NCBI GenBank assembly: GCA_007449985.2
Contig: VIIQ02000108.1
Coordinates: 280,627 to 344,626 of the forward strand
DNA length: 64,000 nt
Origin: Desmodesmus armatus
Taxonomy: Eukaryota > Chlorophyta > Chlorophyceae > Sphaeropleales > Scenedesmaceae
Direction: 5' to 3'
Numbering within the stretch: the first letter of the stretch is position 1; each line of letters begins with the position of its first letter. Position numbers and translations under genes: made by a program. The notes beneath the pieces are model-generated. The model saw only the letters and a program-made list of their open reading frames with translations. It was not told the DNA's origin and searched no databases. Positions 1-11,108 of this stretch are shown here, piece after piece.

Positions 1-240
1 GGCAGCTGCGCAGGACGTGTGCTGAGCATGATTGTGTGCTGAGCATGGTGTGCTGATACTGGCCGCCGACCCTGCACAATTGCTGATTGCTGCACGTAAA
101 TGTGGCCAAGGTTGCCGCTGCAAACCAGCAAGGCAGCTGCGCAGGACGTGTGCTGAGCATGAATGTGTGCTGAGCATGGTGTGCTGACCCTGGCCGCCAA
201 CCCTGCAAAACTGCTGAATGCCGAACGTAGATGTGGCCAT
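1..240. repeat. 131-bp direct tandem repeat, about 1.8 copies
   Basis: The block beginning GGCAGCTGCGCAGGACGTG at position 1 begins again at position 132. Most of the unit is conserved with scattered substitutions, and the second copy fades near 240. Each unit also contains a smaller internal repeat of GTGTGCTGAGCATG. It lies 3' of the visible LRR exon and so probably inside an intron of that gene. Confidence 0.9.
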
Positions 241-299
241 GATTGTCATGCACTTCATCTCCATCAAAACATCAATGCAGGACTCTTGCTGATGCTTAC

Positions 300-814
300 G
301 TGAGCTCATTGTTGGACAGATCCACAAACAGCAGCTCCTGCAAGCTGCCAAGCATCGGACTGATCGTGCCTTGCAACTTCTGCCCGCCTGCGTTGGCCAT
401 GGGTCCCAGGTCCAGGCCCAGCACCCTGTGGAATGGTGTGGCGCTGCTGTTGTAGGTGCTGTCACAGGCAGCAGCCAGCGAGCGTATGGGCAAATCTTCA
501 CAGCTGCAGATGACACCTTTCCACCCATCCTGGCACGGGTCAGTTGCTGTCGACACCCAGGTGGACAGGATGCTGTCCTGCTGTGGGCTGAGGCCAGCCA
601 GGAACGCGTTGAGGGCGGCTACATCGTTTGGTGCTGTAGTGTTGGGGCCTGGCAGCTGGGCGTCTGCTGCTGTCAGGACGGCCAGCAGCAGGCTAGCCCA
701 GAGCAGGAGGGTGCACCTGGCATGCAGGGCCCGCCTGTGCCCTGCATGTGCCGCTGCCGCCTGTGTGTGAGCCAGTCGTGCGAAGTTGCTGTGTAGGCTC
801 ACAGGCTCAGGCAT
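300..814 (-). CDS. Leucine-rich-repeat protein, N-terminal exon (gene continues off the left edge)
   Basis: This is the first exon of a minus-strand gene, with ATG at 814 and a GTAAGC donor at 299 (exon ends at 300). Seen: a hydrophobic stretch near residues 30-52 (LLLWASLLLAVLTAADAQ) that reads as a signal peptide or anchor. It is followed by a plant-type LRR N-cap with DALNAFL-like spacing (VAALNAFLAGL), a DPC..GWKGVICSC segment, and the first LRR (LQELLFVDLSNNELT). Family knowledge: this cap plus LRR layout occurs in plant and algal LRR receptor-like proteins and secreted LRR proteins. The remaining LRRs, and any kinase domain, would lie beyond position 1. It is divergently arranged with the RING gene, 671 bp apart. 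Confidence 0.8.
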
Positions 815-1485
815 CAGCAGGCTGCTCCAGAGCGATCATGCTGCCATGCTGCCAGTCTTGGGGCCTGGAACTGTAAGGTAACAACCGCTTCTAAGTATGC
901 TACCGCTGTGGAAGGGAACAGATGCAAGCCTGGTGAAGTCAGTGTGTTGCTCCACTCAGCCTGCTGTCTTCTTTGCCTGGGCTGAAACAGCACGCCCTGA
1001 TGGCGTATGAGCGGCGAAACTATGCTACAAGTGTCAGCCACAGTTCAACACACGCTGAGAGCTTGACAAAAGACGGCAGGTGGGCCTTGGTAAGAGCACC
1101 ACAAACATTTGGTGATGAGGTGATTGAGTTGAAGCATGGATGGGCAGGTAGACTGTCTCTGGAGGGGAAAATATTGTAATTCAAATTCCAGCAAGCTTCG
1201 GTCAAGTTAATTGACGCCAAGCAAGGCTTGTTACATAAGCTGTTTCGTGGTTTCGGGGATTGTCCCAGGGGTTGTCACGTTGTGTGTCTGATGAGATGTA
1301 TTCTTGTTTCTATCGGCATTCTGAATGCCTGTGTGGTGTTAGTTTGCACAAACGTTGAAGCAAAGTCTGAAGAAAGTCTGCACAGTGCACAGAGCAGCAG
1401 GCACAGACATGTCGGAGCCCCTTTGGAGCTGAACATATGCATCATAGCTGGTGGATCCGAAACGTCAAGTCTGCCAGAGCCCTGC
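815..1485. promoter_or_regulatory. Divergent intergenic region between LRR and RING genes
   Basis: It separates two start codons facing away from each other, so it should hold both promoters and 5' UTRs. I see no convincing TATA box or other defined element. Short open frames here have no recognisable content. Confidence 0.45.
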
Positions 1486-4400
1486 ATGATGAGGCCCATG
1501 CCTTCATCCCATGGAGCTCCTTTCTTTCTGCTTCTGCTGCTGGCCTTGTGCTGTGGGCAGCTGCTGGGCCTGACAGAGGCTGCAAGGGCACCAGAACAGT
1601 CTGCACGTACAAGTGAGGCACTTTATCAGCCCTGCATGTCCCTCCTGTCAGCAATGTTGTGGCAAGTACTGCTGTGGCAGGTGCAGAGGAACCTGCAGGA
1701 GTTGGCAGTGGTCAGCTCGCCTGCTTTAGCTGAATTGAAGGTAACGTGTCAGATTGATGCTTTGTTTGTCCTATCTGACGCATGCTGATGTCTTGTTTTG
1801 CAGGTGACGCGACAGCTATCGACACAGCGTCGACAGTGTTTCGTGGACAACAGCATGGCAGGCCTCCTGCATCTCAGGCATTGCGTGAGGCCGGGGTTTC
1901 TCACTTCCTCGACCCTCACTCGACAACGCCTGCTGTGCACCCAGATTGGCAGCAGCACCCCCAGCAGCAGCAGGAGAGGCGCTCCCACAGCTCACAAGAG
2001 AGCTCTAGCACAATACGCCGCCTGAACCAAGTGGGACCCGTGTATGCAGACATGCCGGTGACCTTCTTGGCTTGGAGAGCATCCTGGCAGCGGCAAGGGA
2101 TGCCTTTGGCTACTTCGATCCAGGCACGCTGCAGCCCCAGCAGCCCAGGACCTCCCAGCAGTACGTACCCCGCAATAGGGCCCTAGGTGCCATGCACAGC
2201 AGGAGCACCCCTGGCACGGTCACCCTGGTGATCACGTTCCAGTCCACCCACCCAGGGGTGGAGGTGCGCCTGCCTGAGCTCCCTCGCAGCTTCAACGTCT
2301 CTGTGACGCCATATGGCAGCGCCCCCAGCTTGCAGCAGGAGGGAGGGTGCTCCTTTAGCAGACTGCAGTACCAAGACCAGGAGGTGGACTGCCCGGGCCT
2401 GACTGTTGGCAGCCAGTGGGAGGCAACCCTGGTTGATGCAGGTGCGTAGAATACGCAGTCCAGTGCCTTGCCATGTTCAGCTGGTGCTGCTGTTGCTGGG
2501 TCGATGATGTCATATCCCAGAATGGCTGCTATCGAGATGCACGGTGGGCCACCCACACCCAGTTGATGGACAGTTGCAGCTTTGTGACTATCAGACACAT
2601 TTGATCGACCTCTGCACAACTCAACATGTGTCATTGCTGCTCTGGTGTGGCTGCTGCAGATTCTGATGATTTGGTGCTTGCCATTACAAACTTCACCGTG
2701 AAAGGCAGCACCGTTGACATTCCTGTTGAGTTGGGGCTGATGTCCGTTGAGGCATCCTTTGACCGCTTGGCGTGGGCCGGCATGCACTTCCCACGGCCCC
2801 GTCATTCCACATCAACCATCCTCATACATGCAATCATCGTTGGGGCCCAGGTGGGGTGGGGGCGGCGTCATGGGTGCGGTGGCATGTAGGGCATGTATGA
2901 GTTGTCAGCCACAGCTTGCACTCTGTGCAGCCCATAGTCTGCTGATCAGGGGCGGCACTTGTCCTGCAGCAGCTGGCTTGGTGTCTGGTGTGCTGGTGCA
3001 GTTGACGGTTGTTGCAGGCATCAAAGACAAGCAGGGAAGTGGCAGAATGGGGGATGGGCTGCATGCAGATGCAAGGTGATGCTGGATGGTGTGCAAATGG
3101 GTCCCTTTTCAACAGGTATGCCTTCCTTTGCTGTTCCGTTGCTGCCTGCAGGTGGTTGTCTACACCCGGCAGGGTGGCAATGAAGTTGTGTGGGACATGC
3201 AGTGGTCGGGCAGCGAAGGGACAACGTCGTTCTTTCTGGTACCAGGGTAAGCGTGTGCAGCAAGGCGCTGTCGCTGGTGATTTTCATGTGTACGGCTCGC
3301 ATGCCTGCAGTGGTGTGCTTTGCAATTGGGCGGGTTGGCAGGGTGTGCGTGCATGCGTCACTGCCAAGTTGTGTCTGTCATCCTTGTAGATGTGCTACAG
3401 CTACAGCTGGCAGGGTGGCATGCGATGTGGCGGTCATTCTCAACAGCCTGCACTCTCCACACACTGATGCTGCCGTCGAACGACGTGAAGTGCGTTCATA
3501 TATTCAGGCCAAGTGATGGAGGTGTGCTGCGCTGCCCTGTGTTGCTGCAGAGTGCGCAGTGTGTTTTGGGCCAACATGAGTGTTGGCGAGACAGTGCTTC
3601 GCACAGCGCCGATCACGCCTGAGCTGCCTCTTTCAATCTACCAGGACACGGAGCCCACCTTTGATGGCGAGTCACTTCCCCAGGTGCAGGAGCAGCAGCT
3701 GACGGCAGTGCCACAGCTGCTTTGCACTGGCGAAGTTGAAGAGATCCGCGGTGATGCAGGGACTTTCCCGCAGAGCTTGGCGCCGCTGGAGGCTGAAGGA
3801 GAGATCTACCACCCCAGAGGTATGCTTGAACATCAAGAGTGGCGTGCATGTGCAGGTAACGCAGCAGGAATGTCAAGGTGCGCACACTTGACAATTCGTT
3901 GTTGATGCCCTCCTGCGTGGACTCTTTCCGTGCAGTATTGAAGTGCCCAGCCCCCGGCATGCATATCAAAGTTGGGCAAAAGGTGCTCTTGCTCGTCGGC
4001 GGTGGTTGCTTCTCTCAGCAACTTGCTTTCTGCCCTGGTCCGCGCTGGTCTGCCCCGCAGGCTTCACCTGCCGCTGGGAGCTGATCCCAGACCAGCCTGA
4101 CGTACTGCTCAGCGTGGATTACCGTGGGCTGATGCCGGACGAGTCCATCACTTTGGAGTTGGCCCCCAACAACATCATCCGCCTCAAGTCCCCGGACGGA
4201 GGGCCTGGTGCCGTCTTTCAGGCCAGCGTGTGGGTGGAGCACAGCATATTGGTCTCCTTCCAGACCACTCGATCCAGCACCGAGAAAGGTATGCCATCAG
4301 AGAGAATCCATCAGACGCGCATGCGATAGCCGTTTGAACTATGTTGTAATAAGACATGGGGTGATGAAAATGGTGTTTGGGTGTGTGCTGGGGGCAGAGC

Positions 4401-6634
4401 GCAGCTGAAAGGGCTTTGCTGCATACGCTTGGGTTTGTTGGTGGCGGCACCCAGTCGCGCAGTACACAACTTGGGGTTGTTTGTGTGGCCTTTGTTTTGG
4501 CCTGATGCGCTCACATTTTTGGTGGGCTGGCACGCCTCACAAGCAAACAGGAAACCACAATCAAAGCCCCGCCTCTGCCTTGCTTTCAATCTTGTGCTGT
4601 GCCTGATGGTTGTGTTGCGTGCAGTCGGTGCCTTCAGCATCAGCTGGACTAGTGTGGCCAGCAGCAGGAGCAATGGCGTGCTGGACAGCAAAACCATGGT
4701 CATGGTGCTGTCCTGTGTGTCAGCAGCAGGAGCACTCCTGGCCGCATGCTGCTTCTATTTCGTCTGCTGTGGGCGGCGACGCAGGGCAGGGGTGAGTGGC
4801 GGCACAGGGGGACATCGTGGGAGTGCAGAAAGTGCAGCGGAAAGCAGCACCAAATCACAGCCGCGCGGCGCGTTCAGTGTGACTTATTCGCGCACCTCTG
4901 GGTTCGGCTGCGCTGGGGCTGCATTTGCTGGGTTCGGCTGCGCTGGGGCTGCATGCTCTGTGCGGGGGGGGGGGGGGGGGGCAACACTGTGCGCTGGGCG
5001 TGCGGCTGTCCTCGGGTACTGCTGTTGCAGTTGGCTAGAGCCCTAGTATGGTTGCTGACATATTCATTGTTGTGCTCGCTGTCTTGTATGGCACCGGCAG
5101 GGCGTCGTGGTTGACGGACAGCCAGGCGGCAGCGGGGGCGTGCAGCTTGCGCGCGTGCCCTCTGCGGTGCGTGAGCTGCTGCCGAGCAAGCCTTACCAAG
5201 CCCCAGAGGCCAACCCTCTGCCTGGTGCTGAAACGGAGCCGGACTGCTGCTCAATCTGCTTGGTGGAGCTGGAGGCTGGGGAGCTTGTTACTGTGCTGCC
5301 CTGCATGCACTTTTACCACAAGGTGTGTGGATAGTTGCGACATGTGCTGCTGGATTGGAGGGAAAGCGTTGCTGCTAGGAGCCGCACGTCACACAACGGG
5401 GTGGACATGCCTTGCGTTTACTGCTGGTGCATGCATGGGTCATGCAAAGGCGGTTTGCGCACAGCTGCATGGGCGCTGATTCCTTTCAAAACCCTGCTCG
5501 GTCTGATTGGATTGCTGTCATGGTTCTGCTGTCAATATGCTGCTGCAGGAGTGCATTGGTTCTTGGTTGAAGCGCAACTGCACATGTCCGCTGTGCAAGA
5601 ACAATGTGCTGGAGGCCTTCAAAGTCCAGCAGTTTGAAGCACGGCAGGCACGCCGCAACAGGCGCAGGGGCATCACGCCCGCAGAAGCGCCAACAGCAGG
5701 TGCAGGCTCCTCAGACGGCAGCAGCACACCCACCAGCAGCAGCACCGGCAGCGGCAGTAGCCATGGAGCGGCGCACGTGCAGCAGCAGCAGCCACTGCAC
5801 ATACAGATGACGGCGTTGGGGCCCTTAGGGGGCACAACTGCTGCAGCAGCATCGCCGGCAGCAGGCTGGGGCGCCAGCCGGTCCACATCACCTTGGCCGC
5901 CGTTGGATCAGCATTCGCATGCAGCAGATGCACTGCCCAGCCATGCAGATGGCGGTGCAGTGGGTGGCCTTGCTGCACCTGTCGGCATGCGGCCCCTCCG
6001 TCTGCCACCGTTGCAACACCCTCAGCAGCAGCAGCCACCGGCGGTGCCGCAGCTGGTGATACCACCGTCGCCGTCTGCTTCCATGGTCAGTCTGCAGTCT
6101 GGGACGGTGCTGGCGACCCCAGAAGACTTTGCGCCTGCTGCTGCAGCGGCTGCAGCCCACACAGCTGCAGATGTGGCCGTCAGGCAGCGCAGCACCTCGC
6201 CCATTGAGGCTGCTGCGTCGGCGGCACAGGCTTCTGTTGCAGCCGTGCGCAGCTCTAGCAGGAGCTTCAGCAGGAGGCTGCACGTGCTGCTGTCTCCACG
6301 GACAGCAGCAGGTGCCGGCACCGACGGCAGTGCTGGTGAAGTTGCAGGCAGCCAGGCTGGTGGGGGCTTCCCCAGCAGCAGGGGCGGTAGCCCCCTGCCG
6401 GGGCTGCTCCCGACTGGCCCTACACCTGCTGCTGGACCCCACCGGGTGGCTGTGAGCATCTATGCCTATGCAGGACACCCCGCTGGGGCTGATGATGACG
6501 TGGGGCAGCAGCAGGGTGGCGTTCATGTGGCGGCAGGCAGTCCCCATCAGGCCATCACTGTGCTGACCTTACCTGGAGCGGTGGAGGACAGGAGGGAGGA
6601 GCAGCTACGGGCACGGGACACACAGCAGCACTGA
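1486..6634 (+). CDS. CUB-like ectodomain, transmembrane, RING-H2 E3 ubiquitin ligase
   Basis: My model has exons 1486-1612, 1804-2441, 2660-2850, 3152-3246, 3390-3512, 3551-3819, 4061-4288, 4625-4791, 5101-5322 and 5549-6634. All junctions are GT-AG and in phase if one missing base near 2057 is allowed, giving about 1048 residues. Seen: a signal peptide (FFLLLLLALCCGQLLGL); a long ectodomain ending in a CUB-like module (FTCRWELIP, LLSVDYRGLMPDESITLEL, ILVSFQTTRSS, GAFSISW); one transmembrane helix (VMVLSCVSAAGALLAACCF) followed by GRRRR. A C3H2C3 RING-H2 starts CSICLVELEAGE, continues CMHFYHKEC and ends CTCPLC. The 330-residue tail is Ala/Ser/Gln-rich. The RING is split by an intron between HK and EC. 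Family knowledge: membrane RING-H2 proteins recruit E2 enzymes on the cytosolic side. Inference: the ectodomain may sense or sort ligands. The start is the first ATG of the signal peptide (second ATG at 1489). Confidence 0.85.
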
Positions 6635-9600
6635 AAGGGTGCCCCGTCTGCTTCTGTCCTGGTCAGTGGGGGCGGCAGGCTGCCATGCAGTGCAGGTCTT
6701 GCTGCATGCACAACCGATGCTTATGAAGCTTTGACTGTGCGGATGCCTCTGTGACCACCATGTGTGTTTGGTGCTGTCAGCAAGCGCCTGCTTCTGGCAC
6801 TCATCCACGTGGTGCTGTTTTGACTCTTTACAAGCATGGGCCCTGCATTGGTGCTTGACCAAGCCTCAGCAGTGATATCTCATTCTCGCACCGACTGCGT
6901 GTTTGCTGTCTCAACTAGCAAGCGTGCAATTTGAGGTGTCAATTGCAAGCAGGTTGGGGTGTCATGCACATACACCCAGGGCACGCAGTTTATGACACAT
7001 CGCAAGTTTCCAAGCAGGTGCTCTTATGGGATGTTGTCCACACCAAGCCTGGCATGCAGCCAAGCTTGTATGGAACCAAGCAAGACTATGTTTTGGGCAG
7101 CGTGGTGCAGGAGTTTATGCAGGGGAGTTTTGTGTGCCTATATGGCCATTTCACAACGGCTGCAGGGCTGTGCAAGCCTCTTGGTCAAAATGGGCCCAGC
7201 CTATGTACGTGCATTATTGTTGTACTGCGGTACATGTTGTGAGTGCGTGCAGCCTTGTGGCTGTAGCAAGCACCAGGTGGCCATGGAGACACACCTGCCT
7301 CCTTGCTGTATGTGTACTGCCACAGGGCCTGTGCCTGCAGGCGGGTGCTTGTTTGTGTCACGTTCAACCTCAGTCCAATTATTGATTCTTCCCAACATTC
7401 TTATTCCCATCTACGTCCACGATTGGTGTTTGTCCGGCATATAGATGGGCCATGGTCACTCACTGCATGTAGAATTGCTGCAAGGGTTGAGGGTTCGTCC
7501 CTACCCGTCATTCACTGCAGCTGCGAGGCTGAGGGTGTTGTGTGCCTGGCAGTAAGCCTTGCTTCAGGGCAGATTGCAGCTTCTGGATTAGAAGCTGTGC
7601 ACACCCACCCAGGCGCCCTACCGTGTGTTGCAAGGCAAGCCGCAACAGCTTGATCAGGACCACAGTGCCTGAGGGCCATGTGCAAGCTATGGAGGCATGT
7701 AGTGGTTGGAGTGCTCGTGAAGTTGACTGTTATGAGCGGGGCCGGCCTCTTAGCATGGCAAGGCAGTGGGGCCAGTGTGGGTTGGAGGGTCCAGCGCATC
7801 ACAAACCCTTGTACAGCTGTGTATGCGCCAGCAGTGCCTGGCTGTTCGGCTTGACTGACACGGCTTTCACATGGAGCGGCCACTGCTGCTGACAAAGACA
7901 GGAGTAGCTTAAGACAAGCAAGTGCGGACTGCTTGCTGCAGCTGGTGTGCGCGCGCTCAGAAGCCAAACTGGGCCTCTTGCGACCGTGTTGAGCTGCCAT
8001 GGGCAATCCAGTGCATAGTGAGGTCCGTGCCTTCCTGTCTGCTGACCCGAAGCGGAGTTTCTGACTGTTGACAGACGTCCACCAAGCTTGGCACACGCCT
8101 CTCCTAGTGTAACCGCCTGAGCAGCTGTGTCCATGCCGGACCCTGTGTTGTCTGCTCTCATGGACACTGTATGTTCCGGCTCTGCAGTTGTTTGTTTGTT
8201 TGTGTAGTCTTTGGGCTGGACGTGCAAGGCTGAGACCGTCTCAGGGTTACCCAGCATGTGTAGACATGCATCCACATCAAGTGTTTGACATGCAGTGTTG
8301 ATGCCCAATGCCCTGTCAGGTGGCAGCTGAGAGTCAGTACACTACGCATCTGGGTGACAACACGTTCATGTTGTTGTCCATCTAGGGACGGTCGATGTTC
8401 AGCACTGGCATCAACACACAAAAGGGCCTCAGATGTACACTCGCTTGCCAACACCTGGAGCAATGCTCCTGCAGCACGTCTGCACACCCTAAACTTTGGC
8501 TACCAGAGCACACCAGCACCATGTGCAGCAATGTAGCACCACTTTGCAAGGAGTCCAAACACAGTCAAAGGCCGAACACCAAAGAACACAGCGGCTACTC
8601 AGTCAGCTCCCTGGAGCACACACTCCACATAGCTCAGGGCGTACACCAGGGGGCATCAGTCACTGCCAGCCTGTCAGACAGATAGGGGTACAGCATGCGC
8701 CCATGCTCAGAGGATGCCATGCGGCACCGGCACATCTTGCCCGCCCTGTTTGTGATGCACACAGCATGGCAGAATTGCCTTCAGCTGGGGTAAGGTCAAG
8801 GTACCTCAGCTAGCTCAGCCACATCACATCAGTAGTGAATGTCTTCAACACTACTTCTTGCAACCATGGAGTGTGTGTGCAAAGGCTGTCCCCTCTTCAT
8901 TGCCATTGGCATGGTATGGTTCTTGCTTCTGGATTTCGCACGTGGCCCACTGGGATACACTGCTGGGCAATAAGCTGTTTGGCAACCTGCCCAATACCCA
9001 AATTGAGAGTCAGCAGTTGAACCCGCTGATGGCAAGGTCAGGCTTGCTCGGTGCACGCGCAGCACACACTAGTGTGTGCTGTGTGCTGTACACAGTACTG
9101 TGACGTGGCACAGCTGCAGGTGCGGAAAGCCAGCTGCTCACATGGCATGCCAACCACTCAAGTAGCCCCTGACCTCCTTGATGTTGCCCCAACGGCAGAA
9201 GGGCCCAACACAAAGGCTTGACGCCACTTGACCTTGGACAGCAATATAGGTCCAGCTGTTGTCGTGTTGCAGGCAGCCATTTTTCGCCATCATGTTGCAA
9301 CACCTGTGATTTCATCGCGTTGCAGGGGTTGCTGGCCTAAACATGACCACCAGCTGGTCATTGGCTGCCACCTTGGCCACAACTGTCCCAGCAGCAGCCT
9401 CAAACCACAAGAACCTGGGCAGCAGGGGCACAACAAAGCAGCGCCAACGGTAGGGATGGGAGCTGCCCTCAGCCCGGGTAGTGACCAGCATATGCTGTTA
9501 TGCTGCTCGAGCGCTATCGTGCTGTTGAGGTGTTGTGACCTTACGCTGTTGTAGTAGCGCCAGCAACAAAGGCAAGCAGCACTAATCCTCAAACTGTAAA

Positions 9601-9650
9601 ACGGTCTCGCAAAGCGAGCTACAGCAGACAGTGCAGCGGTCAGGTCAGTC
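6635..9650. other. Intergenic region, no gene recognised
   Basis: Three kilobases between the RING gene stop and the GNAT stop, which are convergent. Open frames on both strands are short and rich in Cys, His and Ser with no family resemblance, as expected for untranslated GC-rich DNA. It probably contains both 3' UTRs. No tRNA or clear repeat was seen. Confidence 0.5.
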
Positions 9651-10636
9651 TCACCAGGGGACCTCAGATGCTTGCATCAGTCTGAAGCCTGCTGCTTCAT
9701 AGAACGGGATGGTCTTGCGCAATGTGGTGAGGTAGATGTTGGCTGAGCTGCCCCCCACCACATGCTTCAGCAGCTGGCTTCCAATGTCCTTACCCCTGAC
9801 AGGAAGCAGCAGTTGCAGCGCAGGGACACCATGTGGGATGGCACAACTGCGCTGGCATGTGTGCTGTCATGGCCTTGCTGCTGGCGTTGCTTACGCTGTG
9901 ATGGCATGATTGCGCTGTCACACGTAGTGTGGTCGGCGCAGCTGCTGGCAATAGCTGCTATGTGTGACGAGCGCCGATAAGTAGCACAAGCCCGCCAGTG
10001 CCGGACGATGCTGGTGCTCTGTGTCATAATGCTGAAAAACATGGTGGCACGACTCACTCATGGCCTAAGACCCACCTACCTATGCTCTGGTAGCACCACC
10101 AGTGACCTGAATTCGCAAGTGTTCTGTGCTGGAAGCTCGACCAGCTGAGCAAACGCCACAATGCCGGCCCCAGTCGCATCCTCAGCTACTGTGAAGTTTT
10201 CTGGCTTGACCCCAAGGGGGTTCATCCTGCAGGATGACAGAAACACGGTGGAGCAGGGCACAGCACATCTCCTGACTTGAGTTCACAAACCGCCCATTGC
10301 TGGTGACATGGCAGAAAAGGCCAGCTGGGCCCAAGCCCGCACTGTTCTGTCTTTTAAAGCTTGTACTAAGCATAGAATTGCTGGGCGTTGTAGTAAGATC
10401 AGCAGCCTCGCCGGCAATCACCATGTGTACATTCTGCAACAGTATTGAGACAGTAGTGCCTGTGGCACTCACGATTCGAGCAACAGCCGCTTCTTGATGA
10501 ATTCCCCATCTTGAGGCCTGCCTTTTCGATAGCTGCATCCAGTTACAGCGCTAGCGGCGACCACTGCTGGCTGTTTCAAAGCTGATCTAGATCGAACACA
10601 CCGGTTCCCGGTGATACTGTGCAGACGGCTCAACAT
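9651..10636 (-). CDS. GNAT-family N-acetyltransferase, predicted organelle-targeted
   Basis: The exons are 10636-10473, 10226-10080 and 9795-9651. All have GT-AG junctions in phase and give 151 residues. Seen: an Arg/Ser-rich N-terminus without acidic residues (MLSRLHSITGNRCVRSRSA), then IKKRLLLESMNPLGVKPENF, VAEDATGAGIVAFAQL and ELRS-like CEFRSLVVLPEHRG. The acetyl-CoA loop region reads RGKDIGSQLLKHV, and the C-terminus has TIPFYEAAGFRL. Family knowledge: this order is the GCN5-related fold, with the R/Q-x-x-G-x-G/A loop here as RGKDIG, and the MNPLG start matches short plant/cyanobacterial GNATs. The substrate cannot be told. The N-terminus looks like a chloroplast or mitochondrial transit peptide (inference). 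It lies 472 bp downstream of PSMD9 on the same strand. Confidence 0.88.
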
Positions 10637-11108
10637 GGTGAAGCCGATGTTGTGTTGACGATGCTAACCATTCAAAAAGAATGTATGTGGTAATGTTAGG
10701 CCGCGCAGTCAAACCAATGCGGTTTTGGTGATTTCACTGTCCTGACTGTGATTTCACAGTCCTGAAGGCTAGGTGACATGCAGTCCTTCGAACAACAAAT
10801 ATATGTACAGAACTGTGTCTAAGCATCAGAGAGAGGTGAGCTGTTGCCCTGACGCTGACTGCAAATGAGCAGCCGTCAGCTGCAGCTGCCATTACCGTCA
10901 CCTGCCACGCATGTGGCAGCCGCCACCAGGCTGTGCCGTGACGCATGCCATGATGGGTTGCTGCAAAATGCTGTGCATAGCACCAGTGATTCAGATCAGC
11001 AACTGGCCGCACACAGCCTGCCAGGGGCACGACACATGATTGCCGAATCTGCACAGTAGCGGTCAGGGAGGTGCCCTCAAAACGCCACTCCTGCAACCGA
11101 TCACCCAA
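10637..11108. other. Intergenic spacer between PSMD9 3' end and GNAT start
   Basis: Both flanking genes are on the minus strand, so this holds the PSMD9 3' UTR and the GNAT promoter. No distinctive element was seen beyond a short duplicated phrase around 10738-10760 (ctgtcctgactgtgatttcacagtcctgaa). Confidence 0.4.

Noticed and set aside
5888..6547. Antisense frames opposite the RING protein tail
   Set aside because: They are shadows of the Ala/Ser/Gln-rich tail, whose GCA/CAG codons stay open in several frames.
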